From UBA4416 sp943362175 (GTDB lineage Bacteria; Bacteroidota; Bacteroidia; B-17B0; Aurantibacillaceae), in contig CALRIU020000012.1 in assembly GCA_943362175.1 (NCBI GenBank), forward strand, positions 1-64,000: a DNA stretch of 64,000 bases, in the 5' to 3' direction. Shown in pieces: positions 51,754-62,000 of this stretch; the first letter of the stretch is position 1; every line of letters starts with the position of its first letter. The position numbers were made by a program, and so were the translations under genes. The notes under the pieces were generated by a model. It saw only the letters and a list, made by a program, of their open reading frames with translations, was not told the origin of the DNA and did no database searches.

Positions 51754-53853
51754 ATGAAAAAGCTCCCCGAAATATCCCTCCCAAACAGGTATTGGCCCGC
51801 CATTCTGTTATTCCTGTTACACAGTTCTCTTTTTAGCCAGCTCGATAGCCTGATGCAGCTGGTAGACCGCGAAAGCAACACCATCAAAAAAAACGACATT
51901 TTATTAAGGTCTGCCGAATTGTATAAAGGCCGTCCATTGGCCATACAGCTTGGCAGCAAGGCTTATGCTTTTTCGGAGAGCTCCGGCGAGGAGGAGCAAA
52001 GCGCGAGGGCTGCCTTGTTTCTGGCCAATGAATACTTCAACGGCTCTGTGTCGGATTCGGTGATCCGCTACAGCTCCATTGCCGTGGAGAAATACCGTAA
52101 GCTTCATGATAAGTATAAGTTATTCGATGCCCTGTTGATCAGGACCACCCACCTCATCAATACCAATAAGGTAAAGCAAGCCTTTGAGCAAAGCAAGGAG
52201 CTCATTGAGCTGGCCGAAGAGCTCAAAAATCCGGAGATGATGGCATCCGTGTATTTGAAAATGGGCCTGTTGTTCAAGAAGACCAAGGACATTGAAAAAT
52301 CCAACTCCTACTTCAACAAGGCCCTGAAGATCTACACCCAAAGCCAGAACTGGAAAGGAATTGAAAGCTGCTACCTGAACCTGGGGATCAATAACTCCAA
52401 TAAGTCGTACAACGACCTGGCCATCGAATATTTTGAGCGCGGTTTGGAGATCAATAAAAAAACAGAAGACCAGTCAAAAAAAGCCTTGTTCCTGAATGGC
52501 ATTGCCGGCGTGTATTACGAATTATCGAACCTCGACCGTGCGCTTCAATATTATCAGCAGGTATTGGAGATCAGCAAGAAAAACAATAACACCGAGCTTT
52601 TGCCGGATGTGACCAATAACATCGGCACGGTGCTGATGGAAATGAACCGCTACCAGGAAGCGAAACCTTATTTAATTGAAGCGTATTATCTCTCCCGTAA
52701 TCAGAAAGATAAGTCGGAGCTGGCGCTTTATTCCAGCTTCAACCTGGCGCAGCTTTACGAGGACCTGGGCGATTATAAATCGGCGATGGAATACATGAAC
52801 CTTTATGTGAACCTCAACGACTCGCTCAATAATATTCAGAACACGAAGAACCTGTCGGAGATAGAAGCCAAATACCAGAACGAAAAGAAAGAAGAGCAGA
52901 ACAACCTCCTGAACGAGCGGCTGAAAAATAAATCCATGCAGATCTATTTTGCCCTTGGAGGGATCGCCTTATTGTCGGTGCTGGCTTTCTTTATCTTCAG
53001 GGGTTTGAAAGAAAAGCAACGGGCCAACCGATCGCTGGAAGAGAAGAACAAGATCATTGAAGAGAAGAGCATCATCGTAGAGCAGCAGCACAAAGACATT
53101 ACCGACAGCATCAAGTATGCCGAGCGGATCCAGGCGGCCATTCTGCCGCCCGAAAGGCTCTGGAAATCCATTTTGCCGCATTCCTTTGTGTTCTATCAGC
53201 CGAAAGATATCCTGAGCGGTGATTTTTACTGGATCGAAGAAACAGAGGACCATGTATTCATTGCTGCTGCCGATTGTACCGGCCACGGCGTGCCCGGCGC
53301 CCTGATGAGCATTGTCAATTACAATCTGCTGAACCGGGCGATCCTGGAAAAAGGCCTGAGCGATGCCGGCAAAATTCTGGACAGCATCAATGGCTGGCTC
53401 ACGCAATCCCTGCACCAGAGCTACCAGGAATCGGCCGTAAGGGATGGGATGGACCTCTCGCTGTGTGTGATCGATAAGCAAAGCCGCATGCTCAATTTTG
53501 CAGGGGCTTTCAACTCCATTTACCTCATCCGCGAAGGCGTATTGGAAGAGCTGACGTCCGATAAGCAGCCTGTGGGTGCTTTTATCGAGGACAACATCAA
53601 GCCTTTCCATAACAAGTATGTCCAGCTCGGCACAGGCGATGTGGTGTATATGTTCACGGATGGATACGCCGATCAGTTTGGCGGTGAGAAAGGTAAAAAG
53701 TATAAATACAAAAAGCTCCAGGCCTTGCTCACCGAGATCCATCAAAAACCTTTTGAAGAGCAGAAAAGGCTGGTGTCCGACTCCATCAATACCTGGAAGG
53801 GGAATTTAGAACAAATCGACGACATGTTGCTGCTGGGGTTCAGGTGGAAGTAA
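51754..53853 (+). CDS. TPR - transmembrane - SpoIIE (PP2C-type) phosphatase signalling protein
   Basis: 699 residues from ATG 51754, after a hairpin. Signal peptide to about residue 25. Then a periplasmic array of five or more TPRs (such as NSYFNKALKIYTQSQNW, AIEYFERGLEINKKT), one membrane helix (IYFALGGIALLSVLAFFIF), a coiled coil, and a SpoIIE phosphatase domain with SGDFYWIEE, ADCTGHGVPGALMS, DGMDLSLCVID and MFTDGYADQFGG (metal-binding Asps). Such proteins sense in the periplasm and dephosphorylate an anti-anti-sigma factor. Its partner is not nearby. Confidence 0.85.
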   Translation: MKKLPEISLPNRYWPAILLFLLHSSLFSQLDSLMQLVDRESNTIKKNDILLRSAELYKGRPLAIQLGSKAYAFSESSGEEEQSARAALFLANEYFNGSVSDSVIRYSSIAVEKYRKLHDKYKLFDALLIRTTHLINTNKVKQAFEQSKELIELAEELKNPEMMASVYLKMGLLFKKTKDIEKSNSYFNKALKIYTQSQNWKGIESCYLNLGINNSNKSYNDLAIEYFERGLEINKKTEDQSKKALFLNGIAGVYYELSNLDRALQYYQQVLEISKKNNNTELLPDVTNNIGTVLMEMNRYQEAKPYLIEAYYLSRNQKDKSELALYSSFNLAQLYEDLGDYKSAMEYMNLYVNLNDSLNNIQNTKNLSEIEAKYQNEKKEEQNNLLNERLKNKSMQIYFALGGIALLSVLAFFIFRGLKEKQRANRSLEEKNKIIEEKSIIVEQQHKDITDSIKYAERIQAAILPPERLWKSILPHSFVFYQPKDILSGDFYWIEETEDHVFIAAADCTGHGVPGALMSIVNYNLLNRAILEKGLSDAGKILDSINGWLTQSLHQSYQESAVRDGMDLSLCVIDKQSRMLNFAGAFNSIYLIREGVLEELTSDKQPVGAFIEDNIKPFHNKYVQLGTGDVVYMFTDGYADQFGGEKGKKYKYKKLQALLTEIHQKPFEEQKRLVSDSINTWKGNLEQIDDMLLLGFRWK

Positions 53854-53991
53854 TCAAACGGACAGAAGGCCCGTCTGACCGGACGAGTAGGGATTGCACT
53901 GATAAGACGGATGAGTCCCGGGTAAGAACACGTGGTTGGCACCCGAAGTGACAGATCTTTTAATTCCGATACACTGTTTTTCCAATACGTA

Positions 53992-54834
53992 TCAGCTATG
54001 GTACTTGATCAATCCCTCCATGGGCGATTTGATGATATTGCCGATGGTGTAGCCCTGTTCTTTGGCCACATCCTCCAGCAGCTCGCGGTAATAGTAGCCG
54101 ATAGAGCCTACTGAATTGACGGGCAGCTGTTTGGCATTGGTGTATTTGGATACCTGTGCCTTAAAGAAATCGCGGAAGCAATCCCGGATGATATCTTTGA
54201 TATAGCTGTCGTTGTTGTAGGCGGATATGAAAGAAACGATACTGGCCAGGTATTTGCTCGGCATCGGTTTTTTATACACGTTCTCTAAAATGATCTCGCG
54301 GTGGTAACCCGCTTTTTCGAAGGCCGCCACCAAATGGGTAGGAAGCTCCCCGTCGAAGTAACGCTGCACGAAGGTCCGGCCAATGGTGGCTCCGCTGCCA
54401 TGATCGCCAAACAGGTAGCCAACAGAGGGAATGTTCTCCACCACCGATTCGCCGTCATACAGGCAGCTGTTGCTGCCGGTGCCGAGAATACAGGCAATGC
54501 CTTTTTCCTTGCCGAACAGTGCCCTGGCCGCAGCCAGCAGGTCGTGGTTCACCTCCGATAAAATATTTCCAAAAGCCAGGTACAATCCCAGCTTCACCAC
54601 CTGCACCTTATCGGGCGTGGAGCAACCGGCGCCATAATAGGCGATGTGCCTGATGTCGAACAACTGGTCCTGCAATACCGGGATCAGCACATCCTTGATC
54701 TCATTGTAAATGTCTTCACTGCTTTGAAAGTAAGGGTTAAAGCCAATGGTTTGGTATTGAAGGATAATGTTCTTGTCTTTTATCAGAACCCAGTCTGTTT
54801 TTGTAGAGCCACTATCGGCAATTAATATGGACAT
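53992..54834 (-). CDS. BadF/GlcNAc-kinase-like ATPase
   Basis: 280 residues from ATG 54834. ASKHA fold: IADSGSTKTDWVLI (phosphate 1), ILGTGSNSCLYDG (phosphate 2), and FGDHGSGATIGRTFVQ. This is the N-acetylglucosamine-kinase-like branch of the BadF family, likely phosphorylating an amino sugar from wall recycling or chitin breakdown. It is the last gene of a cluster with YceI and a large SpoIIE sensor (16-bp gap). Confidence 0.75.
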   Translation of the reverse strand: MSILIADSGSTKTDWVLIKDKNIILQYQTIGFNPYFQSSEDIYNEIKDVLIPVLQDQLFDIRHIAYYGAGCSTPDKVQVVKLGLYLAFGNILSEVNHDLLAAARALFGKEKGIACILGTGSNSCLYDGESVVENIPSVGYLFGDHGSGATIGRTFVQRYFDGELPTHLVAAFEKAGYHREIILENVYKKPMPSKYLASIVSFISAYNNDSYIKDIIRDCFRDFFKAQVSKYTNAKQLPVNSVGSIGYYYRELLEDVAKEQGYTIGNIIKSPMEGLIKYHS

Positions 54835-54850
54835 GTATGAATGGTGCGTT

Positions 54851-57800
54851 TTATAGTTTGAAACCAATAACCAGGATATCATCTATCTGCTCGTGATTTC
54901 CTTTCCATTGGTTATGCTCAAGTTTAATATTATTTTCCTGTATGGCGAAGCTTTCCGGATTATTTTTTATAAGAAGCTCTTTAAATCGCCTGGTACTGAA
55001 TTTCTTATTGTTTTCCCCGCCGAACTGATCCGCATAACCGTCGGTAAAAATATAGAAGGTGTCGTCCTCCGCTGCATGGATGGTGTGCGTGGTATAGGCA
55101 ATGGTATCGTCGCGGTCGGCCTGCCTGGTACCGATCGGGAACTTATCACCTTTGATCTCGGTCAGCACACCTTTGTTCACTACCCACAATGGCCTCATGG
55201 CTCCGGCAAAGTCCACGGTTCGGTTGGCATGGTCGATGCGGCAAATGGCAATGTCCATGCCGTCTTTCGACTCCGATTCGTTTTTGTAGAGTACTTCCAA
55301 TACGCCCTGGTTAAGCTCCATCAGGATCTCCCTGGGATCGGTAATTTTTTGCTCGTTCACAATGCGGTTGAGAATGTTATAGCCAATGAGGCTCATGAAA
55401 GCTCCCGGAACACCATGGCCGGTGCAATCGACGGCTGCGATAATGCTGATACCCTTGAAGTGCGTAAACCAGTAGAAGTCGCCGCTTACAATATCTTTGG
55501 TAAGGTACAGGATAAAAGACTGGGGCAGGTAACGGCGGATCAGCTCATCGTGTGGTAAAATGGCGTGCTGGATCTTACGCGCATAGGAAATACTATCGGT
55601 AATGTCCTTATTCTTCTGGTAGATGATCTGTTCCTGTTTTTTGCGTTCGGTCACATCGGTGTCGATGATGATGAGCTTTTTCAGGATGCCGGCCTCATCG
55701 AAGATCGGCGTGAGGGTGGAGGATTCCCACACTTCGCTGCCGTCATCAAGCCTGTTGAGCGCCTCATAGTTCACCGATTTTTTATAATGCACCGCTTCCG
55801 CTACAATCGTTTTAATGTCGGGGTAGTTACTGATCTCGAAGATGGTTTCCCCCACATTGCGCTTCAGCTCTTCGAGTGTGATCCGGTTAAGCTTCACAAA
55901 GCTCTCGTTCACATACTCCAGCCGGCCTTCCGGGTCGAGGATCAGTACCACGTTATCAGTGCGGCTGGCCACCAGCGACAATTGCTCGAGGGCCACATTT
56001 TTGCTTTCAATGATCCTGGCTTGTTGCTCAATTTCCGAGGTGCGCTCATTGACCCGCTGTTCCAGCAAGAGGTTCTCTTTTTGTAAGGACCTTAAGCGGT
56101 ATTTGACAAACGAATAAATCAGGAAAGAGCCAACGGTCAATACCAGCAGCCAGAACCACCAGCGTTTCCAGATGGGGGTGAGGATCGAAAAGGAATAACC
56201 CGCCTCGTCGCTCCATACCTCTTCCTCGTTTCTCGCTTGTACAACGAACTCATAAGCGCCTGGCGAAAGGTTATTGTAATTCACGAGCTTCGCTTCGTTC
56301 GAATAATTCCAGGTCTCATCAAAGCCTTTGAGCTGGTACCTGAAGGAAAGCTTGTCGGGATTTTTAAGCCACAGCCCTTTGAAATCGAAGGCCATATTGT
56401 TCTGGTTGTAACGGAACTCGATAAGGGAATCGAGTGGAATGGTTTTATAGTTTACCTGCAGGGATTTGATGAAAACGCCGGGCTTCACCGAATCGAGGGC
56501 AATGCGGTTGGCCCTGTATACCAGCACGCCGTTGTTGGTGCCGCTGTAAATGATGTTCCCCTGGATAAACACGGCATTGAGGTTGGGCTCCAGGTCGCCC
56601 TCGAACAGGTCGTAATAGGTGACGGCATTTGTTTTGGCCTGGATCTTATCGATGCCTTTATCATTGATGGCAAAAACCATATCGTTGAAGGCGACCAGCT
56701 GCTGCGGTTGCAGATCCCTCAACCCGTTTTGGGCATTAATGACCGTGAGCGTTTTCCCGTCGTATTTAATGATGCCGTCGGCATTGGTGGTGGCCCAGAT
56801 CTGGTTGTACTGGTCCTTACAAAGCGAGAAAGCCGTTTGCGAGCTGAGCTTATAGGTTTTGGTCAGGCTGTTGAAGGTGTTGTTCTCAAATACCTGCAGA
56901 CCGCCGCCATCGGTCGCCACGTAGAGCTTGCCCGCATCGTCGGTAATGGCCGAATACACATAATCGCTTCCCAGGCCTTCGCTCTGTGTGTAGGTATGCT
57001 CCACCTTAAAGCTCTTGCGCGCGCCGTCGCGGTCGATCGTGGCTTTGGTGAGGCCTCCGCCAAGCGTGGAAATATAAACGGTATTCGCGCCGCTAAAATG
57101 AATCGTGGAGATATTGTCATTGGGCAGCGCATCATCTTTTGAGTTGATGATGATACTTTTCTGATTTTCGGCGCTCAGTACAATAATCCCATTGCCGTAG
57201 GTTCCGAACCAGATATCGCCGTCCGGCGATTTGGCCGCGCAGGAGATCGTATATTTGGTAAGATCCTGGATCTTTTCGATCACATAACGCCCTTCGCCGG
57301 TCCTCATCACTCTTGATATACCCATCGTGGTACCGATCCAGATCGAGTGATCATTGTCCGTAGCCAGCGCCAGGATCTTGTCGTCCGTCAGGCCTTTGGC
57401 GTTATTGATAAAGTCGTAGCGGCGGCCATAGAGCTGGCTCAGGCCTTTTTTGGAGCCCGTCCAGACCTGGTTGGCCTTATCGAAAAATACGGTATTGATA
57501 GAAGTACCCTGGATGAGCTTGCTATAGTCGTAGACCGAAAATTTTCCCTCGCTGATCGTGATGATGCCATTCCGTTCTGTGGCGATCGTCAGCTTTTCGG
57601 GCACTTCCGACCGGGCGTGAAGCACCGTGCCCAGCGACCAGTTATAGAAAAAAGGAATCCGCTCGATGCGGCTGCTTTTGAGGTTATAGTAGCACACCCC
57701 CGAATCCTGCATGGATATAAGCAGGCGCTCGTCGCAGATGCTCACATTCCTGACAATGTTATCGGGCAGGCCGCTGCGGTCGGAAATGATTTTAAATGCC

Positions 57801-58363
57801 GGCTCGCTTTTGGAAACATCGAGCTGTGTGACGCCGCCATCGGTGCTGCACCAGAGGTGTTGCTTTCCATCGCCCGTCAGGGCGTAGATCACATCATCGC
57901 TGAGGCCGTTTTCGCGCGTATAATGGGCCGGCTTTTGAGATTTACTGGCATAGCGGTAAAGCCCCTTTCCATAGGTGCCGATGTAGAGGCTGCCGCCCAG
58001 CTCGCAGAAGGAGGTCACCTTGTCTTCATTGTCATCCAGAAGCAGCGAATCCATGTGGCCGCGGTCCAGTGAAAAGACCTTTCCGCCCTTCGTACCGGTC
58101 CATACCACGCCGTCTCGGGCAATGAATACGGCGGTGATCTCTTTTTTTGAAAAAGGTTCCATGGCTGTACCCGAGCGCCCATCGAACTTGTAGAGCCCGT
58201 TGTTGGTGGCTACCCACAAAAAGCCGGTGGCGTCCTGTGCCATAGCATTGACAGAAATGTCTTTTTTACCTGTAAAGGAAAAATAGTTTTTGACCTGGAG
58301 CTGTGAAAACAGACTGGAAGAGAGGAGGAAGGCATAGACGCAAAAGAATACCTGTCTGATCAT
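54851..58363 (-). CDS. Reg_prop beta-propeller - PAS - SpoIIE phosphatase sensor
   Basis: 1170 residues. Signal peptide, then Reg_prop repeats (GFLWVATNNGLYKFD, VWTGTKGGKVF, QHLWCSTDGGVTQLD and others) forming one or two periplasmic propellers. A Y_Y_Y domain follows (NMAFDFKGLWLKNPDKLSFR), then one membrane helix (about residue 740), a coiled coil, a PAS domain (VVLILDPEGRLEYVNESFVKL) and a C-terminal SpoIIE phosphatase (SGDFYWFTH, VDCTGHGVPGAFMS, DGMDIAICRID, IFTDGYADQFGG). It replaces the histidine kinase of hybrid systems with a phosphatase. It lies between YceI and the sugar-kinase gene. Confidence 0.85.
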   Translation of the reverse strand: MIRQVFFCVYAFLLSSSLFSQLQVKNYFSFTGKKDISVNAMAQDATGFLWVATNNGLYKFDGRSGTAMEPFSKKEITAVFIARDGVVWTGTKGGKVFSLDRGHMDSLLLDDNEDKVTSFCELGGSLYIGTYGKGLYRYASKSQKPAHYTRENGLSDDVIYALTGDGKQHLWCSTDGGVTQLDVSKSEPAFKIISDRSGLPDNIVRNVSICDERLLISMQDSGVCYYNLKSSRIERIPFFYNWSLGTVLHARSEVPEKLTIATERNGIITISEGKFSVYDYSKLIQGTSINTVFFDKANQVWTGSKKGLSQLYGRRYDFINNAKGLTDDKILALATDNDHSIWIGTTMGISRVMRTGEGRYVIEKIQDLTKYTISCAAKSPDGDIWFGTYGNGIIVLSAENQKSIIINSKDDALPNDNISTIHFSGANTVYISTLGGGLTKATIDRDGARKSFKVEHTYTQSEGLGSDYVYSAITDDAGKLYVATDGGGLQVFENNTFNSLTKTYKLSSQTAFSLCKDQYNQIWATTNADGIIKYDGKTLTVINAQNGLRDLQPQQLVAFNDMVFAINDKGIDKIQAKTNAVTYYDLFEGDLEPNLNAVFIQGNIIYSGTNNGVLVYRANRIALDSVKPGVFIKSLQVNYKTIPLDSLIEFRYNQNNMAFDFKGLWLKNPDKLSFRYQLKGFDETWNYSNEAKLVNYNNLSPGAYEFVVQARNEEEVWSDEAGYSFSILTPIWKRWWFWLLVLTVGSFLIYSFVKYRLRSLQKENLLLEQRVNERTSEIEQQARIIESKNVALEQLSLVASRTDNVVLILDPEGRLEYVNESFVKLNRITLEELKRNVGETIFEISNYPDIKTIVAEAVHYKKSVNYEALNRLDDGSEVWESSTLTPIFDEAGILKKLIIIDTDVTERKKQEQIIYQKNKDITDSISYARKIQHAILPHDELIRRYLPQSFILYLTKDIVSGDFYWFTHFKGISIIAAVDCTGHGVPGAFMSLIGYNILNRIVNEQKITDPREILMELNQGVLEVLYKNESESKDGMDIAICRIDHANRTVDFAGAMRPLWVVNKGVLTEIKGDKFPIGTRQADRDDTIAYTTHTIHAAEDDTFYIFTDGYADQFGGENNKKFSTRRFKELLIKNNPESFAIQENNIKLEHNQWKGNHEQIDDILVIGFKL

Positions 58364-58369
58364 AGGCGA

Positions 58370-58912
58370 TTACGCTTTAGGCTTTAGGGTCGCTTTCACT
58401 TCTACCTTGATTACCGAGGCGATCTTCTGGTTAACCACTTTCGGGATGCTGATGTTATGGTCTTCGAGCGGAACATCAAAGGCCGATTCGATCATGATCT
58501 CTTTATCTTTAATGGTGATCTTGCCTTTGATGATCTTTTCCTTATCCGTTCCGTGAATATTGAACGTGCCTTTTACCCGTACCGGGTAGCTGCCGTTTTT
58601 GCTGAAATCAATGTCCTCGATGATCTTCCCTTTAAAGGTCGCCGCTTTGTATTTGGAAGTTTCCATGTAATTTTCCTGGAAATGCTCCCGTTGCAGGCCG
58701 CTGTTGAATCCTTCAAAGCTTTCGACGGCTACGGAAAACGCGACATTTTTAGTGGAGGCATCCAATACACCGCTGGTTTTGTTGGATTGCGCTTTGATAA
58801 GCTCCAGGGGCGCTTCGGAAGTAAATTTCGTCATGCCGTCCTTACAAACAGACACCTGGGAATGCAGCAAGGGCGAAGCAAGGAAGAGAAGCATCAAAAG
58901 AAAAGCTTTCAT
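58370..58912 (-). CDS. YceI-family protein
   Basis: 180 residues. Signal peptide to about residue 18, then a lipocalin-like beta barrel: SNKTSGVLDASTKNVAFSV, QREHFQENYMETSKYKAATF, VRVKGTFNIHGTDK. YceI proteins bind isoprenoid-type lipids in the periplasm. It is the first gene of the three-gene cluster, 6 bp ahead of the Reg_prop sensor. Confidence 0.8.
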   Translation of the reverse strand: MKAFLLMLLFLASPLLHSQVSVCKDGMTKFTSEAPLELIKAQSNKTSGVLDASTKNVAFSVAVESFEGFNSGLQREHFQENYMETSKYKAATFKGKIIEDIDFSKNGSYPVRVKGTFNIHGTDKEKIIKGKITIKDKEIMIESAFDVPLEDHNISIPKVVNQKIASVIKVEVKATLKPKA

Positions 58913-59054
58913 AAATCAGGATTAGAATGTATGCCGGGCAAAAACCTATGCCCTGAGCCTAAAGAGTAAATATAAGGATTTTCGTGTATAAGCGGCAGAC
59001 AAAATTTATAGGGGTATTCAGCCGGTCAGGTCTTTTTTGTTATCTTTAACCCCT

Positions 59055-62000
59055 ATGTTTCATTTGTCCCTTTTGCTATACCATTTCTTTCAAAAACGCA
59101 AAACGGTTTTCATAGGATTGGTGCTGATCTGTTGCGGGGTACTCGGTTTCCTGGCCTCGAAGATCAGGCTGGAAGAAGATATTACCCGTTTTGTACCTTC
59201 CGATAAGAACTCACGTTCCATTAATTCCATCCTGGAGAATTTAAAATCAAAGGATAAGCTCATCCTGCATTTTTCAGTGGCTAAGCCTGAGCAGGCCGAT
59301 CAGATGGTGGAAGTCGCGGATTCTGTACATGCGGCTTTGATTAGAACCCTGAAACCGGCCGATTACAAAGACCTCACCTTCAAAATAGAAGACGACCGCA
59401 TGCAGCAGGTCTACGACCTGTTTTACCGTAACCTGCCTCTGTTCCTCGAAGAAGGGGATTATGCCAGGATCTCAGGCCTCATCAACCGCGACAGTATTGC
59501 CGCCACACTCAAAAAAGATTACGATGTGCTGCTTTCTCCTTCGGGTATGGTGCTTGGAAAGTACATACAGCGCGACCCGCTTAGCTTTACGCCCATCGCC
59601 CTCAAAAAGCTCCAGGGCATACAGCTCGACGAGAACTTCGAAACCTATAACGGACATATCGTTACCAAAGATCACAAACACCTCCTGCTGTTCATAACAC
59701 CGGCGCACCTGCCAAACGATACCAAAGGCAATGCCCATCTGATTCGCAGTGCCGATAGCATTGCCGGCCAGGCCAATCTGAAAAGTACAATCGTTAAAAC
59801 AGAACCTTTCGGCGCAGCGATGGTGTCTGCCGGAAATGCAGAACAGCTGCGGAAAGACAGCCTCTATACCACGAGCATTGCGGTAATTCTCATCGCGCTG
59901 ATTTTAGGTTTTTATTTCAAAAACCCGTTGGTCACCGTCTTCATTCTCTTCCCGGTGGCTTTCGGGATGGTGTTCGCGCTGGGCCTGTTGTTTGTATTCA
60001 AAGGCGTGGTGTCTGCTATTGCCATTGGAGCAGGAGCCGTGGTGCTGGGTATTGCCATTAATTATTCCCTGCATTTTTTCACACACTACAAGCATACGCG
60101 CGACGTCAAAACCGTTTTGAAAGACCTGACGCTGCCCATGCTGATTGGCTGTACCACGACGGTGGGAGCCTTCCTGAGCTTGCTGTTTGCCAAGTCGGAG
60201 GCCCTGCATGATTTCGGCTTGTTTGCCGCTTTTTCACTCATCGGAGCGATGTTATTTTCTATCATCGTGCTTCCTCATTTATTGCGTTTCAGTTTCAGGA
60301 AGGATGTTTCGGCTCCGGCACCCGTCATGACCGGCCGCGACGAAAGCGCCGATCCGGAAGCCAGGAACGATCCTGCACATAAAAACTGGATCGACCGGAT
60401 CACTTCTTACCGCTACGATAAAAATAAAGTGATCGTGCTGTCTGCTTTCCTGCTGACGCTTGTATTTGCCTGGTTTGCACGTTCCGTTTCCTTCGATAGC
60501 GACATGAACCGCATGAGCTTTATGACGGACAAGCTGCGGGCTGCTGAAAAGCACCTCGATGACGTCAATCATTTTGCAGCCCGCTCTGTGTATGTATTCA
60601 GCAACGGCGCCACGCTCAATGAAGCCCTAGACAATAACCAGAAGGTGTCGGCCAGGCTGCAGGAGCTGAAAGCCAAAGGCCTCATTAAAAAATATTCTTC
60701 GGTGAGCGCTTTGTTCATGTCGGAGCAGGAGCAGAAGAGCCGGATTCAACGCTGGAATACCTTTTTTACGGCGGCTAAGAAAGACTCCCTGAAGAAACAG
60801 CTCATCGAGGCCGGCCTTGCTTATAAGTTCAAAGAGAACGCTTTCGGGTCGTTTTATAGACTGTTGGAGGAAAGCCCAACGACCTTATCTGTGGCGGATT
60901 CCGATACCCTGTCGAAGCTGTTGTTCAAGGAGTGGGTAGGGAAGGTGAACGGAAAACCGACAATCATCAACCACATCAAAGTAGAGGCGGAGAACCGTCC
61001 CCTTATCTATGAAGCCTTCGGCGACGACCCGAATGTGGTGGTATTCGACAAGCAGAACCTGACGGCGAAATTCGTAGAGGTGATCAGCTCCGATTTCAAT
61101 ACCATCCTGCTCATCACCTCTATCCTCGTATTTGGGTTCATGCTGCTGAACCACGGCCGCATTGAGCTGGCCGTGATCAACTTCCTGCCTATGTTCATCA
61201 GCTGGCTCTGGATCCTCGGGATCATGGCCCTGTTCGGTATACAGTTCAATATCATCAACATCATCATCTCTACCTTTATTTTCGGCCTGGGCGACGATTA
61301 CAGCATCTTTATCATGGATGGCCTGCTCACCGAATACAAGTACGGCAAAAAGAACCTCGACTCTTTCAAATCGTCTATCCTCTTATCGGCCCTCATTACC
61401 ATCATCGGCATCGGGGTGATGGTCTTTGCCAGGCACCCGGCCCTCAAATCCATTGCGCTCATTACCATCATCGGGATGATCTGCGTGGTCTTTATTTCCT
61501 TCATCGTGCAGCCTTTGCTGTTTAACCGGATGGTGCTGAACAGACGCTACAAAGGCAAACTGCCTTATACGGCCAAATACATCCTCATTACCATTGTCGG
61601 CTTCATCGGCTTTGTGCTGGGCTCCCTGTTTATTACATTCTGCGGGTTGATCCTCTTTACCATTTTCCCGGCAAAGCGGGCAACGCGCAAGCTGATTTTT
61701 CATTATATCATTGTTTATGTCTTCCGCACGGTATTGGCCAGTTTTGTGAATGTGAAGAAAACCATCGTGAATACCGCAGGCGAAACGTTCCGGAAGCCTG
61801 CCGTGATCGTGGCCAACCACCAGTCTCACATCGACCTGGCGCTTACCCTGCAGCTCTATCCCAAGATGATTGTGTTTACGAATGATTGGGTCTACAACTC
61901 TCCTTTCTATGGCTGGATTGTGAAGCTGGCCGATTATTACCCGGCTTCCGAAGGCTATGAAAAAAGCCTGGTGAAGCTTGAAGCCCTGGTAAAAGAAGGG

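Noticed and set aside
56237..57142. Plus-strand frame of 301 codons
   Set aside because: Antisense to the propeller region of the SpoIIE sensor; low-complexity translation.
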